This document shows positions 34,555 through 45,141 of a DNA stretch of 64,000 nt, in pieces (position 1 is the stretch's first letter; every line of letters starts with the position of its first letter). The translations under genes and the position numbers were made by a program. The notes below the pieces were generated by a model. That model had not been told where the DNA came from and did no database searches. It worked only from the letters and a program-made list of their open reading frames with translations. Where the stretch lies: contig OX387200.1 of assembly GCA_947561715.1 (NCBI GenBank), positions 21,578,501 through 21,642,500 on the forward strand, read 5' to 3'. The DNA comes from Ascidia mentula (lineage: Eukaryota; Chordata; Ascidiacea; Phlebobranchia; Ascidiidae).

Positions 34555-37500
34555 GTAAGTAAACTTAAAACAAAGTTACTAACTAAAAACAAAACAGAGA
34601 TCATTAATTACTGCTACTAATGGTTTAAGCTTTTCTTCCACAATTATTTAGCAGTAATCTTGACGATCTAAACTTATCCAAAAGCCTGTTGATGCAGTAG
34701 CTATAATGTGCCTTTGTTAAATTCTGGTTTTAAGAGTGGTACAAACACTGAAATAACACAAGAAAAAGCACAAAATTTAAACTCTGTGCGGAAGAAACTT
34801 GCCTGCAGAACAGGGGTGATCCTTCGACATGCGGAAAAATTGCAAAGTAAGCTTACGAAATCCAACGTATCCATTCCAGGTGAATAAAGATAACTGAAGG
34901 ATAAACTGTGCTTGAACAAAAAAATGGTTTTCATACTATAATAATTTCTTTCGGGGCAGCAGTAAAAGTAGAGCTTTTGACTTGCTTGAAGAAAATGCCC
35001 CTAATGCATGTATTGATTACAGAAATCGGTAAGCATGAATATCAAGCAGTCCAAATCGTGCTACCTGACGTCGATACAAATGGGGGTTATTGCATCAAAC
35101 GTCAAGAAATTGAAAGGATATTCGGGCAACCCAGTGTCGCTAACACCCCTGTTGCTATCTACTCCATGGCCGGAGCTTTTCGCAAAGGAAAATCGTTTAT
35201 GTTGAATTTCTTTTTGCGGTATTTATCTGCGGTGAACAAGAACGCGGTAAAAGATAATTAAATTTGTGCAAGCGAAAAAAAACAGGTCAACGGTATACCA
35301 ACATTTTAGACTGTGGATTGGTTGACATCAAAAGAAGATAAACTGAACAAAGGATTCATTTGGAGAGGAGGAGCTGAGAGACACACGCAGGGAATTTGGA
35401 TTTGGGATGAACCATTTTTTATTCAAACACCAAAGGGAAAAGTAAAACTGCTGTTTAGTTACTCGCTATGGATAAGTGTATCAGCATCAATATGTACAAC
35501 CAACATAGTTTGGACAACTTTTTTTGCGAGGCTCCGTTATATTAATATGCAGTTTATTGGGTATCTCTATAATTTCTGACAACTTGGTAACTTTTGTTAC
35601 CGCCTGGTGCAGGTCAAGAATAAATCCCAAAGTTTGGTGAAGTCATATAACACGGCTAACTTTACAGGTTCCACAGCCAATTAACCCCGCCACAAGGATT
35701 TAACTGTAATCTCCAGATTAAAAATTTTTTTTTAATCTGCAGCCCAGTTCATGGAATGCGACGCGATCAGTAAACAACGCAAATTTAAAGTATTAACGAA
35801 CAGTCATACTTGGCGAACAGGTTGAGTGTGAATAACACGAAATTTGCAAAGGGACAACTTCGGTACACGACATCTTAATTCACTTTGGTTATAACAGTCC
35901 GGTATCATACACAGTATTAATTAGCAATTTAAATCACAGTGGACTGCATTACATACGAAGATATAACATAGACTTGGTGGGTAATTGTGAGGTATTTATT
36001 GTTGCGTAATATATTCGCGCGTAAATCACTTGGGGTTTCACGAATATCACCACGCTCTTCGGTGGGTTAGTCGACCCTTCCTGCTTTGTTTGTTAAGTTA
36101 AAATTCACGGGACTTCTTTTCATTATCTTTTTAAGGTACTAAAACCTTAGCCCATATTTACTAAAACCCTAAAAAACTACGCCGTGTTATAGGTCGCATT
36201 GTTTCTGATGGACACTCAGGGAGCATTCGATCACCAAAGCAGTGTTAAGGATTGTTCTGTTATATTTGGACTCAGCATTCTTTTGAGTTCTGTACAAATA
36301 TACAATGTACAAGGTCAAATACAGGAAGATACTTTGCAGTATCTGCAGGTAAAGCTCCTTTTCAAATATAATTTAATTTTTTTTGTGACATCGCTTGTTT
36401 TTCATTCATATTCCTGCTTATGTTTTAGCTTTTTACGGAATATGCCAAACATGTCAAGCATAGTGATGAAGAACCACTATTTCAGGTCAGTTAAGTAGTT
36501 GGTTATCGCTTTTCTGAAATAAACCAATTAAACTGCGCTGGGCGGTAGATTGGAGAGTAAACCGCAAACAGTATACACTGTTTCGACATATCAGGTCTCT
36601 TTAGTGCAACTGGTACATCATGTTGCACAAGCAATGTACATGTTTTTAGGAACTAATGTTTCTTGTTCGCGACTGGTCAGACAGTTCTGCTTCATTCGGA
36701 TTTGAAGGAGGAAATAAAGTTTTGAAAAACGTGCTACAACCTAAGTCAGAACATCAGGACACTGAATCCGTTCGAAACGACATAGAAAAGTCTTTCCAAC
36801 AAATAACATGCTGCCTAATACCCCACCCTGGACTTAGTGTAACCGAGAGAAGTGAAAGCGACGGAAACGACTTAAAAATATCTGGTATAAATAACCCTGC
36901 TGGGAAATTATTTGTTTTTCTTATTATTGCTTTGGAACAGACGTGAGAGACCTTTTCTTACAAACTGTTGACATCATGGTGCGGGAACTTTTTTCACCGG
37001 ATAAAATTGTGGCGAAACGAATCAACAAAAAACCCGTGACTGGAATTGATCTCATCAACTACACACTTTCCTGCTTTGAAGTATTTAGTAGCGGAACAAT
37101 GCCGGAAGTGCAAACAATTATGCAGGTATTGTGCTACTGACATTTGTATTTGGAGTTTAGACATATATTTGCGAAACCAAACTTATAAACTATAAAGTTT
37201 CTTTCATAGCATAGTATGTAAGTTAACGAAGTATGCTGTAGCATAAGTAGTGCATTATTTTCAATGAACTTTTGTCTTTAATAGGCTACAGCCAAAGCTG
37301 CTATTTTAAAAATCATTCAAGAATGCAAAGAAACCTACAGGGATCAAATGAATTCGGTAAGTTTCTGCCGAAATCTATTCAGCAATCTTGCAATTTTTTT
37401 TTAAGAAATTGGAAAACGAGTACCGAAGTTGTGCAGAAATACACGAATTCCATAAAGAGTCCAAGACGCAAGCTTTACAAGAATTTGATAAACAACGTAA

Positions 37501-40500
37501 ATTAGGAGACGAAGGGTTTATCGCCAAGTACCGGAAAAACCTTGTGGAAAACATAGAACAGAAATTGGCTGAGTTTGAGCAATTAAACAAAACTGTTAGG
37601 GTAAAGATATGTTTATCTGCTTGTTCACAACTGTCATGCTTGTTTCCCATTTTAAAAAGCGTAGTGTAGCCTTCAATAATATAGGAAATTACTCATATAT
37701 TTATTGTAAGAAATACTTATCATTACTTTTTCTTTCCCTTTGAAAATCTCCAGGAAACCGTCAAGGATGAAGCCCGTGACGAAATGGATAACTCAAGGAA
37801 CAACTACATACACTGGATTAAAAAAGTGAAGTCTGATTTCCTATTTAGTTTTTGGCACGAGCTTTGTCAGTTTTCTTAACAAATAGATCGAAGATAATTA
37901 TTAACGTTGGCTCTTTGTTGTGATGTGCTCGCTTAAATACTGTTTGATGGTTTTATTAGGTTTGACTTGGAGGAATTCGTCGAAACGTAACGATAACTAT
38001 TAACTTAACACTAATTTTTTTTGCCCTATTTTTTAGTACATTGGTGATGAATACGTTGATGAATTGTCGCTCATTAATGAAGATCAGAAGTGCAGAAAAG
38101 AGGCGGTAAATTCGTTGCAGACGAAAACAAGCAATCTCCCACTGGACGTTGTTTTAACCTATAAAAATCACCTCAAAAAACAACTTTCTCTTGAATTTGA
38201 AAAGTTTGAAGAAAGCAACAAACACACACTGGTAAGTTCGGATCTAGGCATATTTTTTGTTTAAAAACATAGTTTTTGAATTGTTGACAAATAGTTACAT
38301 GTTAGGAGAGACATAAACAACAGCTTGAAACAAATTCCAAAAATGCATCCAACTCATACAAAAGAATGATAGAAGAGGTATGTGATTATTTTGGAGTTCC
38401 GGTAATCTCATTCTATTAGTACTACTTTTGTGAAGGCAAAAAAAATCATTAATGCCATCGTCAATTTGCCACATAATGTGGTACATTCATATCGCTGTAA
38501 ACTATAACATAGAAACCTAATTTCAACGTTTACGAGTGTCGTTGGCGTAATTGTTATGTTCAACCGCAATATAATACTGTTTTTTACACATTGAAGTTAA
38601 TTTCGTGCGCGATGTAAGCTGCCAATGTAAAAATAATTGCAACATTTGCGTTTTGTTTTTTTATCAGAATAGCAAACAGATAAAACAAAGAGGGGCATTG
38701 TTTTGTGCGCTAACGTAAGTTCATTAAAATACGGCAGAAAACTAATCAGTGCATATTGTCCGACGATGAGTTTACTGATGTTCACAACCTTGCTGAAAAC
38801 AAAGCCTTGAATGAATTTGATGTTGCATTCACTGATAATAACGATGAATACAAGGATTTGGAAAGAAGGGATTTACTAAAACGTATCCAACAGATCAAAG
38901 AAAACTATGCAAAGTCCAGTCAAACTAGAAGGGTAAAGCTAATCGCCACTTTATTTTAAACAAGGAAAGTTTTTAAAATGCGAAGTATTTGTCAGGAATT
39001 GGCTCAGAAAAAAATTATAGCGGAGACGTTAGAAGATGTGAAACAAGAATACGTTTCTGCAATGACAAATGTATGTTTTATACTTGACTGTAAAGTGTCT
39101 ATATAAGTATTTTTTATTATGAAACGTATTTGTAATTTAGACAAACTATGTTGAAGAAGGCGAACTCGAACAACTACATTTGGAAAGCAAAACAAACGCA
39201 GAAACTTATCTGGTTTCCAAAGACAATTTGTATGAGAAATGCAAGGAGCAGTTTAATGCAATGATCGAAAATGAATATAAGGATATCAAACGGGTAAACG
39301 AAGAGGCAAAGGTACTTTTACACATTTACACATCTAAACAACTTTAATCTCGGAAAAATAATTCACTTAGCATAGTGCGCCCCTCCAAATTCGAATTATA
39401 CAATTTAAATGGTTTAATGTAAAAACCTAACTCTCAATACAAAAAGGTATTAAAATGAAGTTGCCCAGCGACTAATACTGGACATCAGGAAAAGCTATTG
39501 CATTCTCACCGGGCATACAACAGTTTTGCCTCAACAAATTTGCGTTGGCATCAAATGAGTTTAATCAGTATTTAAAATATCCACCAATCCGACCTGACTG
39601 CGAGATCGTTAAGTAGGGGCTCGCGCATTAAGGTGACCATGCTTTATCATGCGATAGCATAAAACACTTTGTCTCATGGCTGTTGGTAGATATTCCCCAC
39701 ACGTAAACGTGAAGGTCATTTTGCAAGTGTACGCTTTACGCAGCAACGTTACGTGACCACAATACACCCATGCACTAAAATGGTCCCACATCTCACTGGT
39801 TACAGTCAGTCGTAATGTGTCTACTTCATTCGACTACAATAATACTGAAAACTGTTCGTTTATGCATTAGATAATATTGGATCAGGAAGGAAAAGCAGCT
39901 GTCGGAACTGCTAGCATCGCCTTTGAAGATTGCCTAAGAAATGTAATTACTTTTATTACAAGCTAGCATCACTCTTGTCATATTTGTTTAGTCGTCGTAC
40001 TTGTTTACTTCAAGTCGTACTTGTTTAGGCTCCTTTAAAACACAGTGTTTTTTATATTTATTGCGTTGTCGACTTTGCCCCATAAATTTAAACAAATGCA
40101 TGTGTCTAATTTGTTGAATGCACATGTTGTATTTTATGTACCATGGTGAGCATTGCTGATCTTTCATTCTACTAAAGTAGTAAAATTACCAATCCGCCAG
40201 TAAAAACACTTTTACAATAACGCTTATTTCACAGTCCACCTCTGGAAACTATGTTGACCAAAGAACTTTGCTTGAGGTCGAAAAGAAATCTTGGAGTGAA
40301 GCTTTAAAAATATTTGAGGAAAAAACAATAAACCTACCCAAAAAAAATAAAAATGATTACCTGCAACAACTTAAAGAAATATTGAGTCGGCAAGAGCAAC
40401 AACTCAAGCAAAATAGCATCGAAAAGCTCGTACGTTGATGCCTTTGTTTTGGTACATAATTGGTCTGTGCACATTTAGGGTTAGAGCCTATGCCCGAAAC

Positions 40501-43500
40501 TTTTGGGTAATTTCGAATCCAAAATAAATCCGATACATATTTGCACAGCTGGAAAATAAGTGCTTGTATGAAGAAAATTGGGAACAGATTTTATGTTTTG
40601 TTTAAATTTAAACAGACACTGCGAGAAAAATTGGTAAAACTCACAGTCCTTTTTCTAGGGGAGCTGTATGACCGTTTACTTTAGGGTTTTTTACAACTTG
40701 TGTAGCATTGTTTATTTGCAGTTTGAATTTGTTTACACTTTAATGCATGTTTACTATTTTCCACAAAGTAGGAGGCGTAATTCCTGTACATTGGATTTCC
40801 AGCTGCTTATTTTACTGGATATCAAAATGATTCTAATTTGGACGTTTTGTTTGCTGACTAGTGTGGGGACGTATCACATCAGTATCGCAAAATTTGTTTG
40901 GAAACTTGTTAGGTGTCGTTATCAGTAAAATGATAATAGTATCAGAAAAGTTACCATTTGTTTTTTATGTAAACAAAAACATTTTAATTTCAGGAAAAAA
41001 TGAAGAATTCTTTAGAAAAGTTGTCGGACCTCAGTTTTAAGAATTACATGCAATCAATGAAGTCGGTAAGAAAAAGATCGATTTTGTTGGTCTACAACAA
41101 AATATCATAAACAACTTGTAGGAACAAGGAAACCACCACAAGACACAATATAATGCTGCACGTCATGACTTAGGTGCCAATGTAATATATTAAAAGCAAT
41201 TTATATCTGTAGAAATGTGCAGAGCAGATCATGTCCGATGAAGATTTTAACGAAGCTCACAAGAAAGCAAATACCGAAGCATTGGAAACATTTGAAAGCT
41301 CAGATGTTGGTTTGAACACAACTGAAAGAAGCGAGACAAAGGAAAAACTTCTACTGCGAATCAATGAGCGTCAAAGTAAACTTAAAGTGGCCGGAGAAAG
41401 GAATTGGGTAAGGAAATTACAAAAACTGCCGTACGGACAACGAATGTTATTTTTTAGCATAGTGGAATAGTAAATATCCTGCAAAAAATGTATCGGGCCT
41501 ATAGAGAAAGTAACAACATAAAGGAGAAGTCTTAACACAAAAAATGTAGTTTTGGAAAAATCATTGCAACCTAAAACAATCATTTAACAACTCTGCACTC
41601 AGGAAACCTGTATAAAATACATATTTTAATGGTTCGGTGTAAGTAAAATATCTTGTGTCCATCAATGTCAAAAAAACAACAACCAGGGTTCACGTTTCGT
41701 TTTGCTCATTTAGTTACATGATAATTATTTGCAGGAACAAGTCCAAACAAAAACTATCGAAACACTGAACGCTGCGGCAATTGTGTATTCATCTAAAATG
41801 GAAGAGGTAGCTATGCAAAAATAAGTGCAAACAGACAATTCTTTCCATACCGGGATTCGTACCCTGGTTATCCTGGTCAAGGAATGCGGTCAAAGTCTGT
41901 TTTTCCGCGTGATACACTGTATTCGTCAAGACCCGAATTAGAATAAATTTAATTTTTTGGCTTGGACCAAAATCGCAAGGACCAAAAACAAACTTTACGT
42001 TTTCAGACATGCATTCAAGGTTACGTTAAGGAACTTCTCCTCGAAGAAGCATCTGCCAGAGGCAAACAAAAAGCTAAAGAAGTTATCCATTTGGTCAGTG
42101 ATAAATCTATCGTGGATAAATGTATGGAATTACTAGATGCCATCATTGACAACGATTTTGAAGAAATCAAAATGAAAAACAAGGTTTGCTATTTGAACAT
42201 TTGGTTTGAAAAGTAAAGCGATCTGTCAGCAATTATTTTGATGTAATTAAATCTAACACAACTGCCTTATGCTGCTTCATATATACGCAATACGAATGTT
42301 TTCTAACAACTTTAACATAAACCAACAACCTAACTTTAGGAGCGAATGGAACTGGAATTTAGCAAGCTCATAACAAAAACCATGGAGTTTCATACTGCTG
42401 TAGTGAACGAGGTAGTCTTTCAATCACCTTTGTACAGGGTTGTGTCATAATTGTTAACGACCAATAAAAAATTTAATACCGCCGATAAATGTTAGTCAAA
42501 TATTATCTGCAACCGGCAGGTAACTGGTTCGACGCCGATTTTTTGTGTTGGGACGTCCCTACGATTCACATTCAAATCTTAATCTTTCGGCCACTGCCTA
42601 CGCTGGCTAAATATATTATCAAACTGTTGGGTTTGTAGGGAAGTGGCGGAAAGTACGTGGAGGAACGTTTGATGCCAGGATTGGAGCAAAGTTGCCGGGT
42701 TCAAGCTCTTCAATTTTTAAAGAAGGAAACCAAACAATATCCAGGGGAGGTTGTTGCAAACTATCAACGTGAACTGGAGATCCAGTTGTATCAGGAATGG
42801 AAAGAGTTCCAGGAGGGAAATTGTCACAAGTTTGTAAGTTCAGTGTTACAAATGTGGAAGACATACATTAAAAAAAGACATAGGAACTAAATCTGAATCA
42901 GATGTGTGTTTTTTCAGGTGAAATTGAAAGTTGAACTTGACAAGGAAGTAGAGTCTGCATGTAACAAGTATCAGGAAATTATGCAAGAGGTGTGTTTTTA
43001 CTAGTGTGTAAGCCCAAGCTGTCTCGCCAAAGTCGTTTCTCGTTGACCGAATCTGTGATGGTACAAACAATTTGGTTTTGAATTTAAGCAAATTTAAAGC
43101 AAACACTTATACACCATTGTATCAAAAGATTCACTTGGAGAGCCAAATGCCAATCTTAGCTATTCCACTAAATTTGTACAATTTTAAAGCTTATTTTTCA
43201 TTTTTTTTCATTAATAAGGTAAACGTAGATATTTTTTTAGACTTGCGCAAATGAAATTATGACCGAGGAAGCATTTGAGAAAGTTCATCAAAAAAATCAT
43301 AAAGGAGCAATTGAAGAATTTCTTAGCTCAAAAGTTGGCGAAAGTTTTGAACTTAAGAATGACGAACAAAAAAGGTTGATAGCTATGATGCAACAAGTCC
43401 AAAGCAGCTATAGAAAAGCAAATGAAACAAAAAGGGTAAGTAGGCCCTATATTGTTTTTGCCAAAATTTCGAAGAACGAATCATACTCATTTGTTTCTAT

Positions 43501-45140
43501 TGTTTGAAGAGGGCAGCTGAAATTGAATCATTAGAAAAATTGGAAAAAGCTGGAAACACCTACAAGCTTGAAATAGCAAAGGTAAAAGACCCATGAGTCA
43601 ATATGGTTTCTACTAAATTTTCAGTTTTGCGTCTAGAATCATGCCATTAGATTCTCTGTTACAGTTAACTTTTACTTTTGACAGACTTGCAACGACAAAT
43701 ACGTTGACGGAGAGAAACTTGAACAAGCTCACAATGAGAGCAAGGAAAAAGCTAAAACAATTGTCACTTCTTTTGATAAAAAACATCTCATCAAAGACTT
43801 CATGTCAAAGTTTGAAGAATTAATCGACAACGAATATCAAAAGATACAGAACAAAAACAAAGATTTAAAGGTAATACAGGCGAAATATCCTAGTTATCAT
43901 GCAAAAAAGAAACTTTATCGTTTTGCAGGATAAAGCAATTTATCAATTTCGACAAAAAAAGCTTGATGCATACGAAAGCTACCAATGTACCATAGACTTC
44001 GTGAGTGACTATATTCTGTTTTTTTGCAAGTAATGTTGCTGCTATTTAAACAATTCTGATATCATACTTGATTGAAAGTACTGTTTGTGCGGAAGATTTT
44101 CATTCGACTTTGTGTGTTGTTAGATGACTCAGCAATACATGGAAGCAGACGAAATGAAGAAGGTTCACCAACAAGAAATGGACAAAGCATTGGACGAATA
44201 TGATAAAGGGGGACTTAGTGAACCTCAAAATGATTTTAAGTTGTTGAGAACTCGCCTGGAAGGAGACATACAAAGACATTACCAACTTGTTTCCAAAAAA
44301 AACAATGACTTAAAGGTAAAAAAACACATTTTCAAACTGTGCTCTGTAAGCACGACCATCTATATTTTAATATTTATATAACACATTATCAGCTCGTTGG
44401 CAAACGAAACAATGATTTAAAGGTAAACGGAGAATATTTAGGGAAGCGTGCAATTTTTAAGCTGAAATAAACTTGACTTTTTTGATACAGTGGATGCTTG
44501 AGGAAAAAGGTGAGAAGGTTTTACAAAGCATCAAAATGGCCTACATTAAGTTAATGGATGAGGTGGGTTTGTTTGTGTGTTTAGAACCAAACAAGATTTT
44601 ACATCATGTTTTGCAATCCATGATAGAATTTCGCCTTTATTACGTGTTACTTTTTTGCAAACAATTGTTTGAAAAAAACTAAATCTGCCAGTAATAATTA
44701 TCATGTGCTTCTGCTGAACCAACTACTAATGTTGTTTCTTTCGGTTTTGCACTTTAAAGGTGTGCAATGAAACATACGTTGAACCGGCGCTTCTGCATGA
44801 AACGCACCAACAATTCATGAATGAAGTTGGTGAAAGGTTTACTGACGAACTTGGCGAAAACGCATTCGACATAGTGGAAAAGTTAATTGAAAAATGCCAC
44901 AATGAGTTGGACGAAAATTACAAAGCCGTCGAAAATCTGAATGCAAGTGGCAAGGATATTCAGCAACGTAAACGCAGAGAAAGGTTTGAATTCATAGCTG
45001 GAGGAGTTGGTAAATTTGCTGGAGGGTTTTTGGGAATTCCGTTCGGTCCTTCCGGTGTGAAAGGTGGAATTGAAGTTGGTAACTCTATAGGCCAAACAAT
45101 CGGGTACTTTTTGGCAAAAGTTACCGAAAGTAAAAAATAA
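34057..45140 (+). CDS. Gene B: atlastin-like GTPase with tandem middle-domain repeats
   Basis: Thirty-two exons with consensus sites give a continuous frame of about 1,652 residues. The plan is the same as gene A: N-terminal domain, short linker, GTPase, eleven long/short repeat pairs, and a half repeat plus glycine-zipper tail. It differs by lacking the UBA-like module. Unlike A, every splice junction keeps frame, so B looks fully functional. The start codon has a good context (gccATGG). Most exon lengths equal those of A, showing that the repeat expansion predates the tandem duplication. Function is inferred: GTP-driven membrane tethering or a giant cytosolic GTPase. Expression is unknown. 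A solo LTR sits in one intron. Confidence 0.87.
35023..37125 (+). CDS. Gene B exons 3-8: atlastin-type GTPase domain
   Basis: Exons: 35023-35246, 35310-35441, 36193-36348, 36429-36485, 36650-36884, 36941-37125. Motifs are intact: [11 protein letters not shown] (P-loop), [15 protein letters not shown] (switch I), [11 protein letters not shown] (G3), FLVRDW (G4) and LIPHPGLSV. The last exon is especially close to A ([20 protein letters not shown] identical). The third exon's acceptor is formed at the edge of a solo LTR. Confidence 0.9.
35646..36191. mobile_element. Solo LTR of a BEL/Pao-like element in a gene B intron
   Basis: The 546-bp insertion begins TATAACACGGC and ends GCCGTGTTATA, an inverted terminal motif. 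It shares its edge and internal words with the LTR at 2910. No internal coding region is present, so it is a recombined solo LTR. It occupies most of the 751-bp intron between 35441 and 36193. Age is moderate: the terminal repeats are still exact, but similarity to the other LTR is patchy. The family assignment is by similarity to the fossil at the window start. Confidence 0.6.
37285..44562 (+). CDS. Gene B exons 9-31: tandem three-helix middle-domain repeats
   Basis: Exons: 37285-37356, 37406-37600, 37754-37825, 38037-38231, 38307-38378, 38750-38932, 38996-39070, 39141-39311, 39871-39942, 40235-40429, 40994-41065, 41213-41407, 41735-41806, 42007-42183, 42340-42411, 42639-42833, 42918-42989, 43241-43435, 43510-43581, 43685-43870, 43929-44000, 44124-44315, 44491-44562. 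All are phase 0; long exons are 171-195 nt and short ones 72-75 nt. Position by position they pair with the exons of A, so the repeats are orthologous rather than independently amplified. Repeat starts such as [16 protein letters not shown] recur. The predicted structure is a long helical rod or solenoid. Confidence 0.85.
44383..44427 (+). pseudogene. Exon fragment duplicated within a gene B intron
   Basis: The sequence acattatcagctcgttggcaaa through gatttaaaggtaaac repeats the last 40 bases and donor of the preceding exon (44124-44315). It lies 70 bp into the next intron. It has no complete repeat half, so it is a partial tandem duplication and probably not used. Confidence 0.6.
44760..45140 (+). 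CDS. Gene B last exon: half repeat plus glycine-zipper tail
   Basis: The exon encodes 126 residues ([19 protein letters not shown]...) with a basic patch QQRKRRERF and the Gly-rich tail [19 protein letters not shown] then [15 protein letters not shown]. It begins with GTG (Val) after the acceptor, where A has ATG; both are internal codons. The tail keeps the GxxxG spacing seen in both A copies. This conservation across three exon copies argues that the hydrophobic tail is functional. Confidence 0.85.
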   Translation: MCNETYVEPALLHETHQQFMNEVGERFTDELGENAFDIVEKLIEKCHNELDENYKAVENLNASGKDIQQRKRRERFEFIAGGVGKFAGGFLGIPFGPSGVKGGIEVGNSIGQTIGYFLAKVTESKK

Positions 45141-45141
45141 A
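45136..45141 (+). terminator. AATAAA overlapping gene B stop
   Basis: The poly(A) hexamer shares the TAA stop, as in both copies of the gene A terminal exon. Confidence 0.5.

Noticed and set aside
34880-35022. UBA-like exon in gene B
   Set aside because: I looked for it between exons 2 and 3. The 143-bp interval has no similar sequence with usable splice sites.
40668-40928. 86-residue frame within a gene B intron
   Set aside because: It is AT-rich intron sequence with no counterpart in gene A.
42500-42560. tRNA B-box-like ggttcgacgcc within a gene B intron
   Set aside because: No matching A box or cloverleaf at the right distance.
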